From: Bog-1181 sp964565765
GTDB lineage: Bacteria; Oederibacteriota; PGYV01; Palsa-1178
Assembly (NCBI GenBank): GCA_964565765.1
Contig: CAZMGF010000005.1
Location: forward strand, 19,290-83,289
Length of the DNA: 64,000 nt
Reading direction: 5' to 3'
Under the pieces are notes generated by a model. That model was not told where the DNA came from, made no database searches, and saw only the letters and a program-made list of their open reading frames with translations. Made by a program: the position numbers and the translations under genes. Shown here one piece after another: positions 17,128 to 26,269 of this stretch; the first letter of the stretch is position 1; each line of letters starts with the position of its first letter.

Positions 17128-17556
17128 ATGGACTGTAAGGAAATTAGCTCTCTGTTGTATGATTATACCCGGGGTGAAACCGGGATGAAAATCTCGGAAA
17201 CCATTAAAGACCACCTGGGGGCGTGCCCTGAGTGCGCCGCGGAGCTTAATAAAATAATGGAATTAAAGGGTATCTTCCGGGCTTCCCTGGCGGAAGTGCC
17301 GGTTAACTCAATAGTTAAGATAAGGGAGCATATGAAAAAGCCGGCTATTTTCAGGCTCTTTTTCAAGCCTGTCTTCGCCGCTGCCGCTGTTTTGCTGATT
17401 ACCGGAACCCTTCTTATTAATAGCGCGGTCTCCTACGCAAGGTCCTCCGAGCTGGATTCCTTTCTGAGCGACTCATACAAGGTCGTGGACCATTCCGACT
17501 GCTATGATGTAATAACGGCCGCGTATTCAGGCGATATTGAACAGGATATATATTAG
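17128..17556 (+). CDS. Anti-sigma factor with zf-HC2 domain
   Basis: 142 residues. The zinc-binding anti-sigma motif His29-x3-Cys33-x2-Cys36 is present, with an upstream Cys3. A membrane helix follows at about 72-96 (KPVFAAAAVLLITGTLLI), then a short periplasmic tail of about 45 residues. It should hold the ECF sigma factor at the membrane until an envelope signal is sensed. It starts two bases after the sigma stop, so the two are translationally coupled. Confidence 0.88.
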   Translation: MDCKEISSLLYDYTRGETGMKISETIKDHLGACPECAAELNKIMELKGIFRASLAEVPVNSIVKIREHMKKPAIFRLFFKPVFAAAAVLLITGTLLINSAVSYARSSELDSFLSDSYKVVDHSDCYDVITAAYSGDIEQDIY

Positions 17557-17583
17557 AAAATTAAAATAAACCGGAGGCTGCTG

Positions 17584-18069
17584 ATGAGAAAAGTTTTTTT
17601 TATCCCAGTAATTGTCCTGCTTTTGTCCGCTTTACCGCTTTTTGCCGCGCCAGATACACAGGACACAACACACGAGGGCCCCGGTGATATATCCGGTATT
17701 TTCGGGCCTGACGGTGTTTTCAAGCTTGTGGACGAGCTTAAGCTGTCCGACGACCAGGTTAAAAAGCTTCATTCCATTAAAGACTCTTCAAAAAGGGATA
17801 TGTTCACCGCCCATAATGAAATGATGATGATAATATGGGACATCCAGGATGAAATGAAAAAAGAGGCGCCGGATAAGTCAAAACTTTATTCTCTGGCCGA
17901 TAAAATCGCGGATTCCCAGAAGAAAATCGCCAGGTTAAGGATTGACCAGATGCTTCAGGTCAAGTCAGTTTTAACCCCGGATCAGTTCGCCAAGCTTACG
18001 GCCCTGATAGACGCAAGAAAAGAAAGAATGAAAAAAAGGATAATTGATAAGGTTATAGGCGATAAATAA
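17584..18069 (+). CDS. Spy/CpxP-like periplasmic protein (LTxxQ type)
   Basis: 161 residues. The signal peptide is about 1-21. The mature part is helical and carries two degenerate LTxxQ motifs, LSDDQVKKL and LTPDQFAKL, at the ends of the fold, the mark of the Spy/CpxP/ZraP group. These are periplasmic chaperones or metal-sensing negative regulators of envelope stress. It closes the sigma/anti-sigma operon and ends at a strong terminator. Confidence 0.82.
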   Translation: MRKVFFIPVIVLLLSALPLFAAPDTQDTTHEGPGDISGIFGPDGVFKLVDELKLSDDQVKKLHSIKDSSKRDMFTAHNEMMMIIWDIQDEMKKEAPDKSKLYSLADKIADSQKKIARLRIDQMLQVKSVLTPDQFAKLTALIDARKERMKKRIIDKVIGDK

Positions 18070-18080
18070 TAGCTTCCGTA

Positions 18081-18110
18081 AAAAAAGGCGGGTTAAAACC
18101 CGCCTTTTTT
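18081..18110. terminator. Bidirectional terminator between the Spy-like gene and surE
   Basis: A perfect 14-bp stem (18081-18094 with 18097-18110) with A-run and T-run ends works for both converging transcripts. The surE stop codon lies inside it: the last five codons of surE are encoded in the stem. Confidence 0.9.
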
Positions 18111-18890
18111 TATTTCAAAACCTTTTGTCCCTAGTTTGTTCATATATTTCCTGTCGTTTAAGTCAAAGGAAAGTGATGTTACGGTAATATACCCTTTTTC
18201 AAGGCCGTCCGCGTCAGTAGCCGGTTCCCCTTTTCTTTTACGCGTCCTGCCGGTTATATGCCAGAAATAGCTCTTGTTTTTCCCTTTTCTCTTTTTATCC
18301 AGTATATATTTTTCGCCGTATTCAAGCAGCCCCTTCGGAAGCATTTTTACCCCTTTTATATGCCCTTCTTGCCTGTACGGAATATTGATGTTAAGCAGGG
18401 AATGTTTTTTTATCCTTATTCTTTTTTCCAGGACATTTAAAGCAACCTGCCTTATATAAGAGACACAGAAGCTGAAATCCTCGGGTTTATAATCGTCAAC
18501 TGAAAAAGCCATTGCCGGGATGCCCAGTATCGCCGCCTCAGCCGCGGCTCCCACAGTGCCCGAATAAAGTATAAACTGCGCCATATTCGGGCCGTGATTT
18601 ATCCCTGAAATGAACAAATCGGGCTTCCTTTTTGCCAGGGTAAATAGCGCCAGCTTCGCGCAGTCTGCCGGCGTTCCGCTGACGGCAAAACCGCGCCCCT
18701 TTCCAAAAGGAACGCTTTCGGCCGTAATAATTGAATCAACGGAAATCGCGTGGGAGGCCCCGCTGCGCTGCCTGTCAGGGGCCGCGATGAGAACTTCGGC
18801 TATTGGCTCCAGCGCCTCATAAAGTGCCCTGATGCCGGCGGAAAATATGCCGTCGTCGTTAGAAATTATTACATAGTATTTTTTCTTCAC
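18093..18890 (-). CDS. surE: 5'/3'-nucleotidase SurE
   Basis: 265 residues. Metal and substrate residues are in place: Asp12 and Asp13 in SNDDGI, Ser43 in RQRSGAS, Asn98 in SGINHG. SurE removes phosphate from nucleoside monophosphates and is common in stationary-phase survival loci. It overlaps the HAD gene by four bases. The C-terminal KKGGF is encoded by the terminator stem. Confidence 0.94.
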   Translation of the reverse strand: MKKKYYVIISNDDGIFSAGIRALYEALEPIAEVLIAAPDRQRSGASHAISVDSIITAESVPFGKGRGFAVSGTPADCAKLALFTLAKRKPDLFISGINHGPNMAQFILYSGTVGAAAEAAILGIPAMAFSVDDYKPEDFSFCVSYIRQVALNVLEKRIRIKKHSLLNINIPYRQEGHIKGVKMLPKGLLEYGEKYILDKKRKGKNKSYFWHITGRTRKRKGEPATDADGLEKGYITVTSLSFDLNDRKYMNKLGTKGFEIKKGGF

Positions 18891-19630
18891 GGGTTCTCCT
18901 TAAAAAATGGGGGGAAATAATGGATCAAACCCTCAAGCACTCCGGACGCGTAATGCGCTTTTGCCCTGTAATGTCCGGAATCCTTAAGTACTGCCGTCAT
19001 TTCTTCGCGCGCGTTCCCCACAATAATGCCTTTGGTGAAGCTGGAGAACATATCAACATCATTTCCTGAATCCCCCGCCACCACAACGTCATCTTCCGTA
19101 ATGCCGAATTTTTCGGCCGTGTATCTGGCCGCTTTTCCCTTGTCGCAATTCTCCGGCAGAATATCCAGATAAATACCGTGGCTTGTTATTACGCGCGCCC
19201 TGATGCCGGCGTCATTTATTTTACGGCGGACAATGCTTGCCGCGCTTTCAAGTTCCCCTTCCTTCACAAAATATGATATCTTGTATTCCATTGCCGCCGG
19301 CTGCGGCGTCAGCGCTTCTGTTCCCAGCAGGGCGCGCCTTATCTTTTCCGCATTCCAGCCGCCGGTATTAATTATTTTTCCCCATTCCTCATTTTCCTCA
19401 AATACCCCGTTTTTATCAAAAAATATGGCCGCACCGGTGTATGCTATAAAAGCGTCCGGCCTGATCAAAAGCCCGGCATCCATAGCCGAAACACATTCCG
19501 GGAAGGACCTTCCGGAGGCGTATACAAGCCGTATTTTATCCCTGATTTTACCAAGAAAACCGTTTAGCTCTTTTAGTGAGACGGGATCCCCGAGCATGGT
19601 CCCGTCAATATCGGAAAATATGCCATTCAT
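18887..19630 (-). CDS. HAD-superfamily IIB phosphatase (sucrose- or mannosylglycerate-phosphatase-like)
   Basis: 247 residues. HAD motif I is DIDGT (Asp7, Asp9), motif II lies in VYASGRS, and motif IV is AGDSGNDVDMF. A type IIB cap domain lies between. The general form resembles mannosyl-3-phosphoglycerate or sucrose-6-phosphate phosphatases, which make compatible solutes. No synthase gene is nearby, so the sugar phosphate is unknown. It overlaps both lnt and surE by four bases, forming a tight three-gene operon. Confidence 0.83.
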   Translation of the reverse strand: MNGIFSDIDGTMLGDPVSLKELNGFLGKIRDKIRLVYASGRSFPECVSAMDAGLLIRPDAFIAYTGAAIFFDKNGVFEENEEWGKIINTGGWNAEKIRRALLGTEALTPQPAAMEYKISYFVKEGELESAASIVRRKINDAGIRARVITSHGIYLDILPENCDKGKAARYTAEKFGITEDDVVVAGDSGNDVDMFSSFTKGIIVGNAREEMTAVLKDSGHYRAKAHYASGVLEGLIHYFPPFFKENP

Positions 19631-21153
19631 TTTATCTTCAGTTTAATAAAAACAGCGGCTGACAATATAACAATCAAAAAATACGGGAACCAGTCGCCGT
19701 GCGCCGAGTAAAATGTCAGAGGCGGCTTATCTCTTACGGGAATATCGTATGTAAACATTTCTTTTGTAAAAAGCCCGGTATGATATATTATTTTTCCCGA
19801 CGGGGCCACAACTCCCGAGATGCCCGATTCAACGCACCTTACCATATAGAGGCCGCTCTCGGCGCTGCGCAGCGCCGCGTTTGTGAATATCTGGGCCGAC
19901 GCGGCCGTATGGCCGTACCACGATTCGTAAGAAAGATGCGCGAGGAACTGCGCCCCTTTCCGGGCGTCCGCCAGGGCGATTTCCGGGAAAAAACTGTCAT
20001 AACATATAAGCGTCCCCGCGCGTATTCCATTGAACTCCAGGGGTTCAATTTTTCTGCCGGATTTAAAACCTTCATAACCGTAACGCTGGACCACTTTTTT
20101 TATGAAAGGAATTTCTTCCTGAAAGGGTATGTATTCCCCGAAGGGTACAAGATGGTGCTTGGCGTAATACCCGGTTATTGCGCCCGCCGGAGATACCATA
20201 TAGGCGCCGTTATAATATGACGCCGTTTTATCTTCGGAAATTTCCGTGTCGGATCCCACAAGGCTGAAAGCTGTTTTGTTCCAGGAGCCAATTTCCACGG
20301 CGCCCCGCGGTTCAAGATTAAGAATGCCGGGATAAGCGGTTTCGGGCCATATTATCAGCCCGGGATTTAAAGCCGCGGCCTTTTCATAAAGTTCTTTTGA
20401 AGCAGCCATTGTTTTTAACCTGTATTCCCCGGTCCAGTTTACATTCTGGTCGATATTGCGCTGAATAACGGCAATTTTCAGTTTTTTGTCTCCCTGGCTT
20501 AAATTTCCGGCCGGTAATAATGATATAAACACAAGCGCCGCGCACATGGCCAACAAGAGCGTATTTTCCCATTTTTTAACCTTCTTTATTTCTCCGGAAA
20601 CTGCCGCCGCAATAAGGACATTCACCGAATATATGAGATAATTTGCGCCCGGCGCTCCGGTTACGCGCAGCAGCCTCATAAGGGCCGTAAAATTATTCTG
20701 GCTCTGCGCAGGCGTGAGCACCGGCCACCCCGAAATGAACCATTCCCTGGCAAATTCAAATATAGTAAGAATGGCCGGGAGAGAAAACAGCGCTGATATC
20801 CCGGTTTTTTTCTCAAGTATGGCGGATAAATAAAACGAAAGGGCTATAAGCGCCGCAAAATAGGCGCACACAGCCGCGCAGGCCGGATACGCTGATGGCC
20901 CCATCGGACCCACAAGGCACATCCAGTAAAGCGAGCCCGCGTAAAATACAAAAGCCGATATGAACGGGTATAAAAACCCGCCTTTTGAATTTTTTATACG
21001 TATCCAGAGGCCCATTAGCGGCGCAAAAGCGGCCCAGATAAGGAACGAAGTGTGGTAATTAACCCCCGGTTCCAGAAAATTAGGAAAAGAAAATATAAGC
21101 AATAAAGATGTTAAAAATGCGGCGCCGATTTTTTTCATGCTTTCTCTGTTCAT
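19627..21153 (-). CDS. lnt: Apolipoprotein N-acyltransferase
   Basis: 508 residues. About eight N-terminal membrane segments are followed by a nitrilase-like domain (about 225-480). The catalytic triad is Glu271 (IIWPETAYPG), Lys332 (YYAKHHLVPFGEY) and Cys384 (GTLICYDSFFPE). It adds the third acyl chain to outer-membrane lipoproteins, fitting the diderm envelope and the lipoproteins in this window. The start is ATG after GAAGGATATTAA. Confidence 0.93.
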   Translation of the reverse strand: MNRESMKKIGAAFLTSLLLIFSFPNFLEPGVNYHTSFLIWAAFAPLMGLWIRIKNSKGGFLYPFISAFVFYAGSLYWMCLVGPMGPSAYPACAAVCAYFAALIALSFYLSAILEKKTGISALFSLPAILTIFEFAREWFISGWPVLTPAQSQNNFTALMRLLRVTGAPGANYLIYSVNVLIAAAVSGEIKKVKKWENTLLLAMCAALVFISLLPAGNLSQGDKKLKIAVIQRNIDQNVNWTGEYRLKTMAASKELYEKAAALNPGLIIWPETAYPGILNLEPRGAVEIGSWNKTAFSLVGSDTEISEDKTASYYNGAYMVSPAGAITGYYAKHHLVPFGEYIPFQEEIPFIKKVVQRYGYEGFKSGRKIEPLEFNGIRAGTLICYDSFFPEIALADARKGAQFLAHLSYESWYGHTAASAQIFTNAALRSAESGLYMVRCVESGISGVVAPSGKIIYHTGLFTKEMFTYDIPVRDKPPLTFYSAHGDWFPYFLIVILSAAVFIKLKIK

Positions 21154-21200
21154 TTAATATCCTTCACATTAATGGCTTGGCGTTAAGTCTTCATCGTTTA

Positions 21201-21228
21201 AATATAACACACCTGCCGGCTTTGTAAA
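21201..21228 (-). promoter_or_regulatory. Sigma-70-like promoter for lnt-HAD-surE
   Basis: TTTACA (21228-21223) and TATATT (21206-21201) on the minus strand with 16 bases between. It sits just after the flgK terminator and about 50 bases before lnt. Confidence 0.5.
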
Positions 21229-21230
21229 TA

Positions 21231-21262
21231 AAAAAGGCCGGGCAAAAAAGCCCGGCCTTTAT
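21231..21262 (-). terminator. Terminator at the end of the flagellar operon
   Basis: An 11-bp stem AAAGGCCGGGC with its complement and a six-base loop, followed by T-run on the minus strand, about 22 bases past the flgK stop. Confidence 0.9.
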
Positions 21263-21282
21263 GAAAATATACAATACTGAAT

Positions 21283-23406
21283 TTATACTGATGATGTGGT
21301 TGAATTTGACGGCGTTCCGGTGTTGTTTATCAGGGTGTTTAGCATCGCGTCGATTGTATTCTCAAGCCTGACAGACGCGTCGTAATTCATCTGGTATGTT
21401 GCCGCCAGCGCGTTCTGGTTGTCAACATTGACCTGTGTAACCTGCTGTTGCATTGTCTGGAGCTGGGTAAGTGATGCCTGATACTGTGAAAGCATGTTTG
21501 AAGCTGTTGTGTTATCCCCGGAAAGTTTGTCCATTGTTGACTGATAAATATCATTAAAAGTCACATTCCCGACAAGATTAAGCGCCTGCGTGAGATTTCC
21601 CTGCTTATCGCTTATCTGAAAAGATGTAACGACATTCGTGCTTACGATGCCGTTTTCAAAATCCGCCAGTTCAATCTTTGAATTATCCGAGAATACCGCC
21701 TGCGCCCCTGTTTTATATCCAGTGCCAAGAAAAGCCAGGCCTATGACAGTTGACGCGGTAAGGGATGTTGGTGCTCCGTTGGTCCAGGTGGTGTCTGTTT
21801 CCACTCCGTTCGTAATAACCGAAGATAACCCGGCGGTGGACGGTATTGTGTCAAAATAATACTGGTCGGCGCTCATCTGATCATTCATAAAAGTAACCGG
21901 AGCCAGTGTATTCGGGTAAGTTACCTCAGCCGCCGACCACTGCGCTTCCTTAAGCCCCCATTTTGAAAGCATTGCCCCGGAATCGGTTATTGTGAGCCCC
22001 TGGGTGCTGTATAACCATAGCTGTTTCGTATTATTGTTAAATACAGCCGATATTGCGTTGCCGCCGGCAGCGTTAATTGCGTTTACGAGCCACGCCACCG
22101 TATTTGCGGTTGTGTAACTTATATTTATTCCATTAATTGTGATTGTGCCTGAAGTGGGCAGAGTCTGATTGTTTGTCAGGCCTATGCCGTTGGTGGTATA
22201 GGTAAAAGTTGAAACAAGCTTATTGCCGAGGTTGCCTATAATTGTCGCAATATCATTGTTTACGTTATTTGGAGCGGCAAAACCCGATGAATAGGCAATG
22301 TTACTTGCCACCAGTTTTGACGGATCAATTCCCATGTTCATCGCGTCCGTTCCCGTGAAAAACTGGGTTGCCGCGCCGGCGTTTCCGGCTGATTCAATCT
22401 GATTTACAACCGTTATCAGGCTGTTTGCCGTCTCATCCAGTTTGTTAAGATAATACGGGACCACAGTGTCCCTTGAATTAAGTATACCGGCAATCTCTCC
22501 GCCTGTTATGGCGCTTGTAGGAACCAGAATCCCCCTTGATCCGGCCCCTCCTGTCTGAATGCCCAGCAGAGGCTGGCTCGGGTCCTGAATGTTTACCAGT
22601 AATTTTGGCGGGTTCGGCTCGGTAACAGGAACAACGGTAGTCAGCAGATTACAGCTCGTGGCTCCGCTTACCAGCGGTGTTCCGCCTAAAATCAGGGTTA
22701 CTGTGCCGTCCGCGCTGGTCTGCGTGGTAAAATTAACGAGCTCGGAAAGGCTGGTCATAGCCGCATTGCGCTGGTCAAGAAGGTCGTTCGGGGTCTGCCC
22801 CATTCCGTATTCCTGTTTTATTTCCTGATTAAGGGAATAAATATTGCTTATATAACCGTTGGCCTTGTTGATATCATCAGTCAGATCGGTCGTTAAGTCA
22901 GACCTCATGTCATTTAAGCTGGTTGCTTTCGCGTTAAATGACTGAACCATTGTTGATGCGTCCGCGTAAATTGTGTTCTGCGCGCTTAATATACCCGCAG
23001 CGGACCCTGAAGCCGCCTGCGTGGCGAGGTTCTGCCAGTCTGTAAAAAACTGGTTCATCTGGGCCTGCAGTCCGCTTGTCACTCCGTCTATCTCGGGAAA
23101 TATCGCCGCGAGATTCTGGTATGTCCTGTTAAGAATGGATTCGTTTCCGACGTTTCCTTCCATTTCCATAATCTGACTGTCAAGGTATGTATCCCTGATC
23201 CTTTCTATGCCTGCCAGAGTTGACCCGGTTCCTATCTGCCCGCCCGGCGTCAGATTAAGCGGCGTGGATGCCGTTATATCGGCTAGCTGCTGGGAATAAT
23301 TAGGATCCGACGCGTTGGCGATATTATGCGCCGTAGTATCGATCGCGTATGAATATACCTGCATGGCTTTCATTGCCGTATTAAGCCCCATCATTAAATT
23401 CAACAT
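21283..23406 (-). CDS. flgK: Flagellar hook-associated protein 1
   Basis: 707 residues. The N-terminal rod/hook motif (NTAMKAMQVYSYAIDTTAHNIAN) and the matching C-terminal helix (YDASVRLENTIDAML) pair as a coiled coil in the filament junction. Central variable domains make it longer than the Salmonella protein (547). The variable part contains an ISYTTANTVAWLVNAINAAGG-type segment. Exported by the flagellar type III system. It is last in the flgF-to-flgK operon and is followed by a terminator. Confidence 0.93.
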   Translation of the reverse strand: MLNLMMGLNTAMKAMQVYSYAIDTTAHNIANASDPNYSQQLADITASTPLNLTPGGQIGTGSTLAGIERIRDTYLDSQIMEMEGNVGNESILNRTYQNLAAIFPEIDGVTSGLQAQMNQFFTDWQNLATQAASGSAAGILSAQNTIYADASTMVQSFNAKATSLNDMRSDLTTDLTDDINKANGYISNIYSLNQEIKQEYGMGQTPNDLLDQRNAAMTSLSELVNFTTQTSADGTVTLILGGTPLVSGATSCNLLTTVVPVTEPNPPKLLVNIQDPSQPLLGIQTGGAGSRGILVPTSAITGGEIAGILNSRDTVVPYYLNKLDETANSLITVVNQIESAGNAGAATQFFTGTDAMNMGIDPSKLVASNIAYSSGFAAPNNVNNDIATIIGNLGNKLVSTFTYTTNGIGLTNNQTLPTSGTITINGINISYTTANTVAWLVNAINAAGGNAISAVFNNNTKQLWLYSTQGLTITDSGAMLSKWGLKEAQWSAAEVTYPNTLAPVTFMNDQMSADQYYFDTIPSTAGLSSVITNGVETDTTWTNGAPTSLTASTVIGLAFLGTGYKTGAQAVFSDNSKIELADFENGIVSTNVVTSFQISDKQGNLTQALNLVGNVTFNDIYQSTMDKLSGDNTTASNMLSQYQASLTQLQTMQQQVTQVNVDNQNALAATYQMNYDASVRLENTIDAMLNTLINNTGTPSNSTTSSV

Positions 23407-23429
23407 TTTATATTTCCCCTTTCAAGCTT

Positions 23430-23939
23430 TTATATTTTTAGATCCAGCTTCGCGCCGTCTTTGCCGCCGAATCCCTTTTCACCGCCGGCGGAATATGTTA
23501 TCTGTTTCGGAGAAGTAATGCTTTCCATTAATCTTTTCGAAAATCCCGCAAAATTCAGAAAATTTTTTATCATCCTTATGTTTCCCGCGTTTGTTCCGCT
23601 TATCTTTTCCAGAAGCCTTACCAGCGCTTCTACCGCCGCCTCAATTTCCAGGGAATCCTTTCCCTGCTCCGCCAGCAAAACATCCGAGAGCCTTGCTTTT
23701 GACGGGTTCCTGATTTTCAGGCTTTCCGCCATCCGTTCAAGGCACAGGGCCTTTAATTTTTCCCCGCCGGCAATCCCGTCTATCAGCGCCGTCTTTGACT
23801 TTATAACATCCTCAAGGCCGTCACTGGAATTTTTTATCAGTATCTTTTTTTCTTCTTCCATTGCGGCCTTTAACTGTTCAAAGAGCGCGCACTGCTTTTT
23901 CACGGCGGTAATATAATTTTCTTTTGCTGCTATGTCCAT
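23430..23939 (-). CDS. flgN: FlgN family flagellar chaperone
   Basis: 169 residues, largely helical with long coiled-coil potential (about 5-60 and 95-125). The sequence is weakly conserved, but size, fold and place between flgM and flgK fit FlgN, the export chaperone of FlgK and FlgL. The C-terminal 30 residues are Gly/Lys-rich and probably disordered. Confidence 0.78.
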   Translation of the reverse strand: MDIAAKENYITAVKKQCALFEQLKAAMEEEKKILIKNSSDGLEDVIKSKTALIDGIAGGEKLKALCLERMAESLKIRNPSKARLSDVLLAEQGKDSLEIEAAVEALVRLLEKISGTNAGNIRMIKNFLNFAGFSKRLMESITSPKQITYSAGGEKGFGGKDGAKLDLKI

Positions 23940-23951
23940 TAATTACCCCGT

Positions 23952-24263
23952 TTATTTGGTTTCGTCCTGAAAAAGCATTTTCTGTGACAAAAGCTGCGGA
24001 GGTATGTTGCCGGTTTTTTCGACCTTTTCAGCCTGCGCTTTCTGTACAAGCTCCTGCCTTACCTCGGGCAGTTCATTTAATACTTTTACCGCTTTGTTGA
24101 CCGCTTTTGCCTGCCTGGATATCTCTATCCTGTCCGCTGGAATTGCCGCTGCCGCCGCCGTCTTTGGCTCCGGTTTCGTGCTGATATTTTTTGCCGGAAC
24201 AATTTCAGCTATAGTCTGCGGAACGTGCGGTTTGATGTTGTTCGTGTTGTTGATTGCCGCCAT
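23952..24263 (-). CDS. flgM: Anti-sigma-28 factor
   Basis: 103 residues. The disordered Ala/Pro-rich N-terminus is followed by ADRIEISRQAKAV and VRQELVQKAQAEKV, the sigma-28-binding helices typical of FlgM. It holds FliA until the hook is finished and FlgM is exported. Its place before flgN and flgK is conserved in many bacteria. No fliA gene is in the window. Confidence 0.85.
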   Translation of the reverse strand: MAAINNTNNIKPHVPQTIAEIVPAKNISTKPEPKTAAAAAIPADRIEISRQAKAVNKAVKVLNELPEVRQELVQKAQAEKVEKTGNIPPQLLSQKMLFQDETK

Positions 24264-24370
24264 TTTAATTGCCTCCTTTCGTTATTATTTGTCCTTACAT
24301 AACATATATCGTATATAAAGGTTAAAACTTTAGCGGTTTTTTGAAAAATTCAGGCTTCCCCGGAATGGCT

Positions 24371-24637
24371 TTATTTATAAGGCTTTTTCTGTCTGGATGG
24401 CTTTGATTCCTCGGCCCTTATCGTAAGGCTCCCGCTGTTTATCAGTTTGAAAATCATCTGTTTGGCCACTCCGGTATGCTCATTAACATCAAGTACCGTG
24501 GCAAGCGGATTATGCAGGAGATATTCGGTAACTTTTTTCAGCTCCCTGTTCTCTTCAAGGGCGCATTCCTGGCACGTTGTCTGCCCTTTTAATGAATTAA
24601 AAATGTTCCCGCACCGCGCGCAGTTGACAAGCGACAT
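24371..24637 (-). CDS. yvyF: YvyF-like flagellar-operon zinc-ribbon protein (TIGR03826)
   Basis: 88 residues. Four cysteines form a zinc ribbon: Cys6-x2-Cys9 and Cys22-x2-Cys25. A winged-helix-like part follows with LATVLDVNEHTGVAKQMIFKLINSGSL. This matches the YvyF protein that precedes flgM in Bacillus. The function is not settled; proposed roles are regulatory. The 107-base gap to flgM may hold a separate flgM promoter, as in other flgM operons. Confidence 0.82.
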   Translation of the reverse strand: MSLVNCARCGNIFNSLKGQTTCQECALEENRELKKVTEYLLHNPLATVLDVNEHTGVAKQMIFKLINSGSLTIRAEESKPSRQKKPYK

Positions 24638-24684
24638 TTTATCTCCACTAATTTTTTTATGGTAAGAATTTAAAAGAGGAATAA

Positions 24685-25122
24685 CTATATTATGATATCT
24701 GTTTTCTTTAGTTTCATGGGCTGCTGGGGCGCATTAAGCGGCTGGAGCTTAACGGGCTCCTTTGTTGCGTAAATGGAGGAGAGCTGTTTGTAAACCATGG
24801 CGGCAATGCCTATTCCGCCGGCTTTTGAAAGGTTCTTTGAAACTTCATCATCGTGCATGTCATAAAAAATGTCCTTGGCGGAACTATTGCCGGTTAACTG
24901 GTCGTCCGGAACGGTTTTGCGCATCTGTTTTAACATATAGCCGAGAAATATGGATTCAAATTCCTGCGATACTTTTTTTATCTGCGCAAGGTAGGCAGCG
25001 TCCTTTACCCCGCCGCTTTTTTCCGACTTCATCGCCTGGGCCTGCATTTCCTGCAATTTGTTGGTCATGCCAAGCATATCCGTCCTGGCAATGGCTTCTG
25101 TTCCGCCTGTAAAATCAGCCAT
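24685..25122 (-). CDS. flgJ: Flagellar rod-binding protein (FlgJ N-terminal domain only)
   Basis: 145 residues. The Rod-binding domain is present (FESIFLGYMLKQMRKTVPDD, then FYDMHDDEVSKNLSKAGGIGIAAMVYKQL). The muramidase domain of proteobacterial FlgJ is absent, as in many other phyla, so peptidoglycan opening must be done by another enzyme. It follows flgI by 9 bases. Confidence 0.9.
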   Translation of the reverse strand: MADFTGGTEAIARTDMLGMTNKLQEMQAQAMKSEKSGGVKDAAYLAQIKKVSQEFESIFLGYMLKQMRKTVPDDQLTGNSSAKDIFYDMHDDEVSKNLSKAGGIGIAAMVYKQLSSIYATKEPVKLQPLNAPQQPMKLKKTDIII

Positions 25123-25131
25123 TTATTATCC

Positions 25132-26253
25132 TCACATTATCTCAAGGTCGGCATGAATCGCGTTGGCCGCCTTTAAAGCCTGTATTATGCTTATGATATC
25201 CTTGGGGGACGCTCCCAGTACATTCAACGCGTTCACAAGATCCTGAACATTTGCCCCTTCAGGCATTGTAACGAGCTGGTTCCCTCCGCCTTCCACTTTG
25301 ATGCTTGAATCCTCATACTCCATGGCTGACGCGCCAGGAACAAAGGGATTTGGCTGGGAGAGCTGTTTGGAAACAGCGATGTTGACATTGTAATTGCCGT
25401 GCGCGACCGCCACATTGTCAATTGTCACATCGCCTCCCATAACAACCGTACCCGTCCTTTCGTTGACAACTATCTTGTTTGATTTTTCCTCTATTTCAAC
25501 ATAAAGCCCCTCGACCGCGGCCGCGAATGATACCACATCGTTCTGAAAATCGAAGGGAACATGTATCTTGACAGTTGCAGCATCGTCCGCCGCGGCTATT
25601 TTCCCCCAGAACTGGGAATTTATGGCATACATTACCCTGTCTGCCGAAGTAAAATCAGGGATATCAAGTATGAGGAACATATTATTTCTGTCGTCCATAA
25701 TTGTGACTGGCACTTCCTTCTCAACAAGGCCTCCGTTAGGAACCCTTCCGGTGGTCGCCCTTTTATTCATAGCCACAATGGAACTCATAGCGGAGCCGCT
25801 GTCGCCTGTGGAAACCGGACCCTGCGCCACGGCATAAACATTATCATCAAGGCCCTTCATTGTAGTCTGCAGCAGCACGCCGCCGTCAAGGCTCTGAGCG
25901 TCGCCCATTGAAGATACAACAACATCAAGCTTGGACCCTTTTTTGGCGAAAGCCTCGAGATTTGCGGTAACCATGACAGCCGCAACGTTCCTTGTTGTCA
26001 TCTGTGACGCCGCGTCGGCAACACCGTATCTCTTAAGCATGTTCACAATTGCCTGGCTTGTAAAAACCGATGTGGTCCTGTCCCCGGTCCCTTTTAAACC
26101 CACAACAAGGCCGAAGCCGGTAATCTGGTTGTCGCGTACGCCCTTAAACCTGGCGACATTCCTTATCATTTTCTCGGCGCCAAAAACCCCCGCCGCGCAT
26201 ATTAACAGCGCAAGCGCCGCCGCGATCATTATCCTTAATTTCTTTTTTATCAT
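25132..26253 (-). CDS. flgI: Flagellar P-ring protein
   Basis: 373 residues from the ATG at 26253, which has a purine-rich AAAGGTGGGG ribosome site. The frame is open to 26349 but that extension would overlap flgH. A signal peptide (1-22) is followed by IRNVARFKGVRDNQITGFGLVVGLKGTGD. The mature protein forms the periplasmic P ring around the rod in the peptidoglycan layer. It shows this organism has a diderm-type basal body. Confidence 0.95.
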   Translation of the reverse strand: MIKKKLRIMIAAALALLICAAGVFGAEKMIRNVARFKGVRDNQITGFGLVVGLKGTGDRTTSVFTSQAIVNMLKRYGVADAASQMTTRNVAAVMVTANLEAFAKKGSKLDVVVSSMGDAQSLDGGVLLQTTMKGLDDNVYAVAQGPVSTGDSGSAMSSIVAMNKRATTGRVPNGGLVEKEVPVTIMDDRNNMFLILDIPDFTSADRVMYAINSQFWGKIAAADDAATVKIHVPFDFQNDVVSFAAAVEGLYVEIEEKSNKIVVNERTGTVVMGGDVTIDNVAVAHGNYNVNIAVSKQLSQPNPFVPGASAMEYEDSSIKVEGGGNQLVTMPEGANVQDLVNALNVLGASPKDIISIIQALKAANAIHADLEIM

Positions 26254-26269
26254 CTTTGACCCCACCTTT

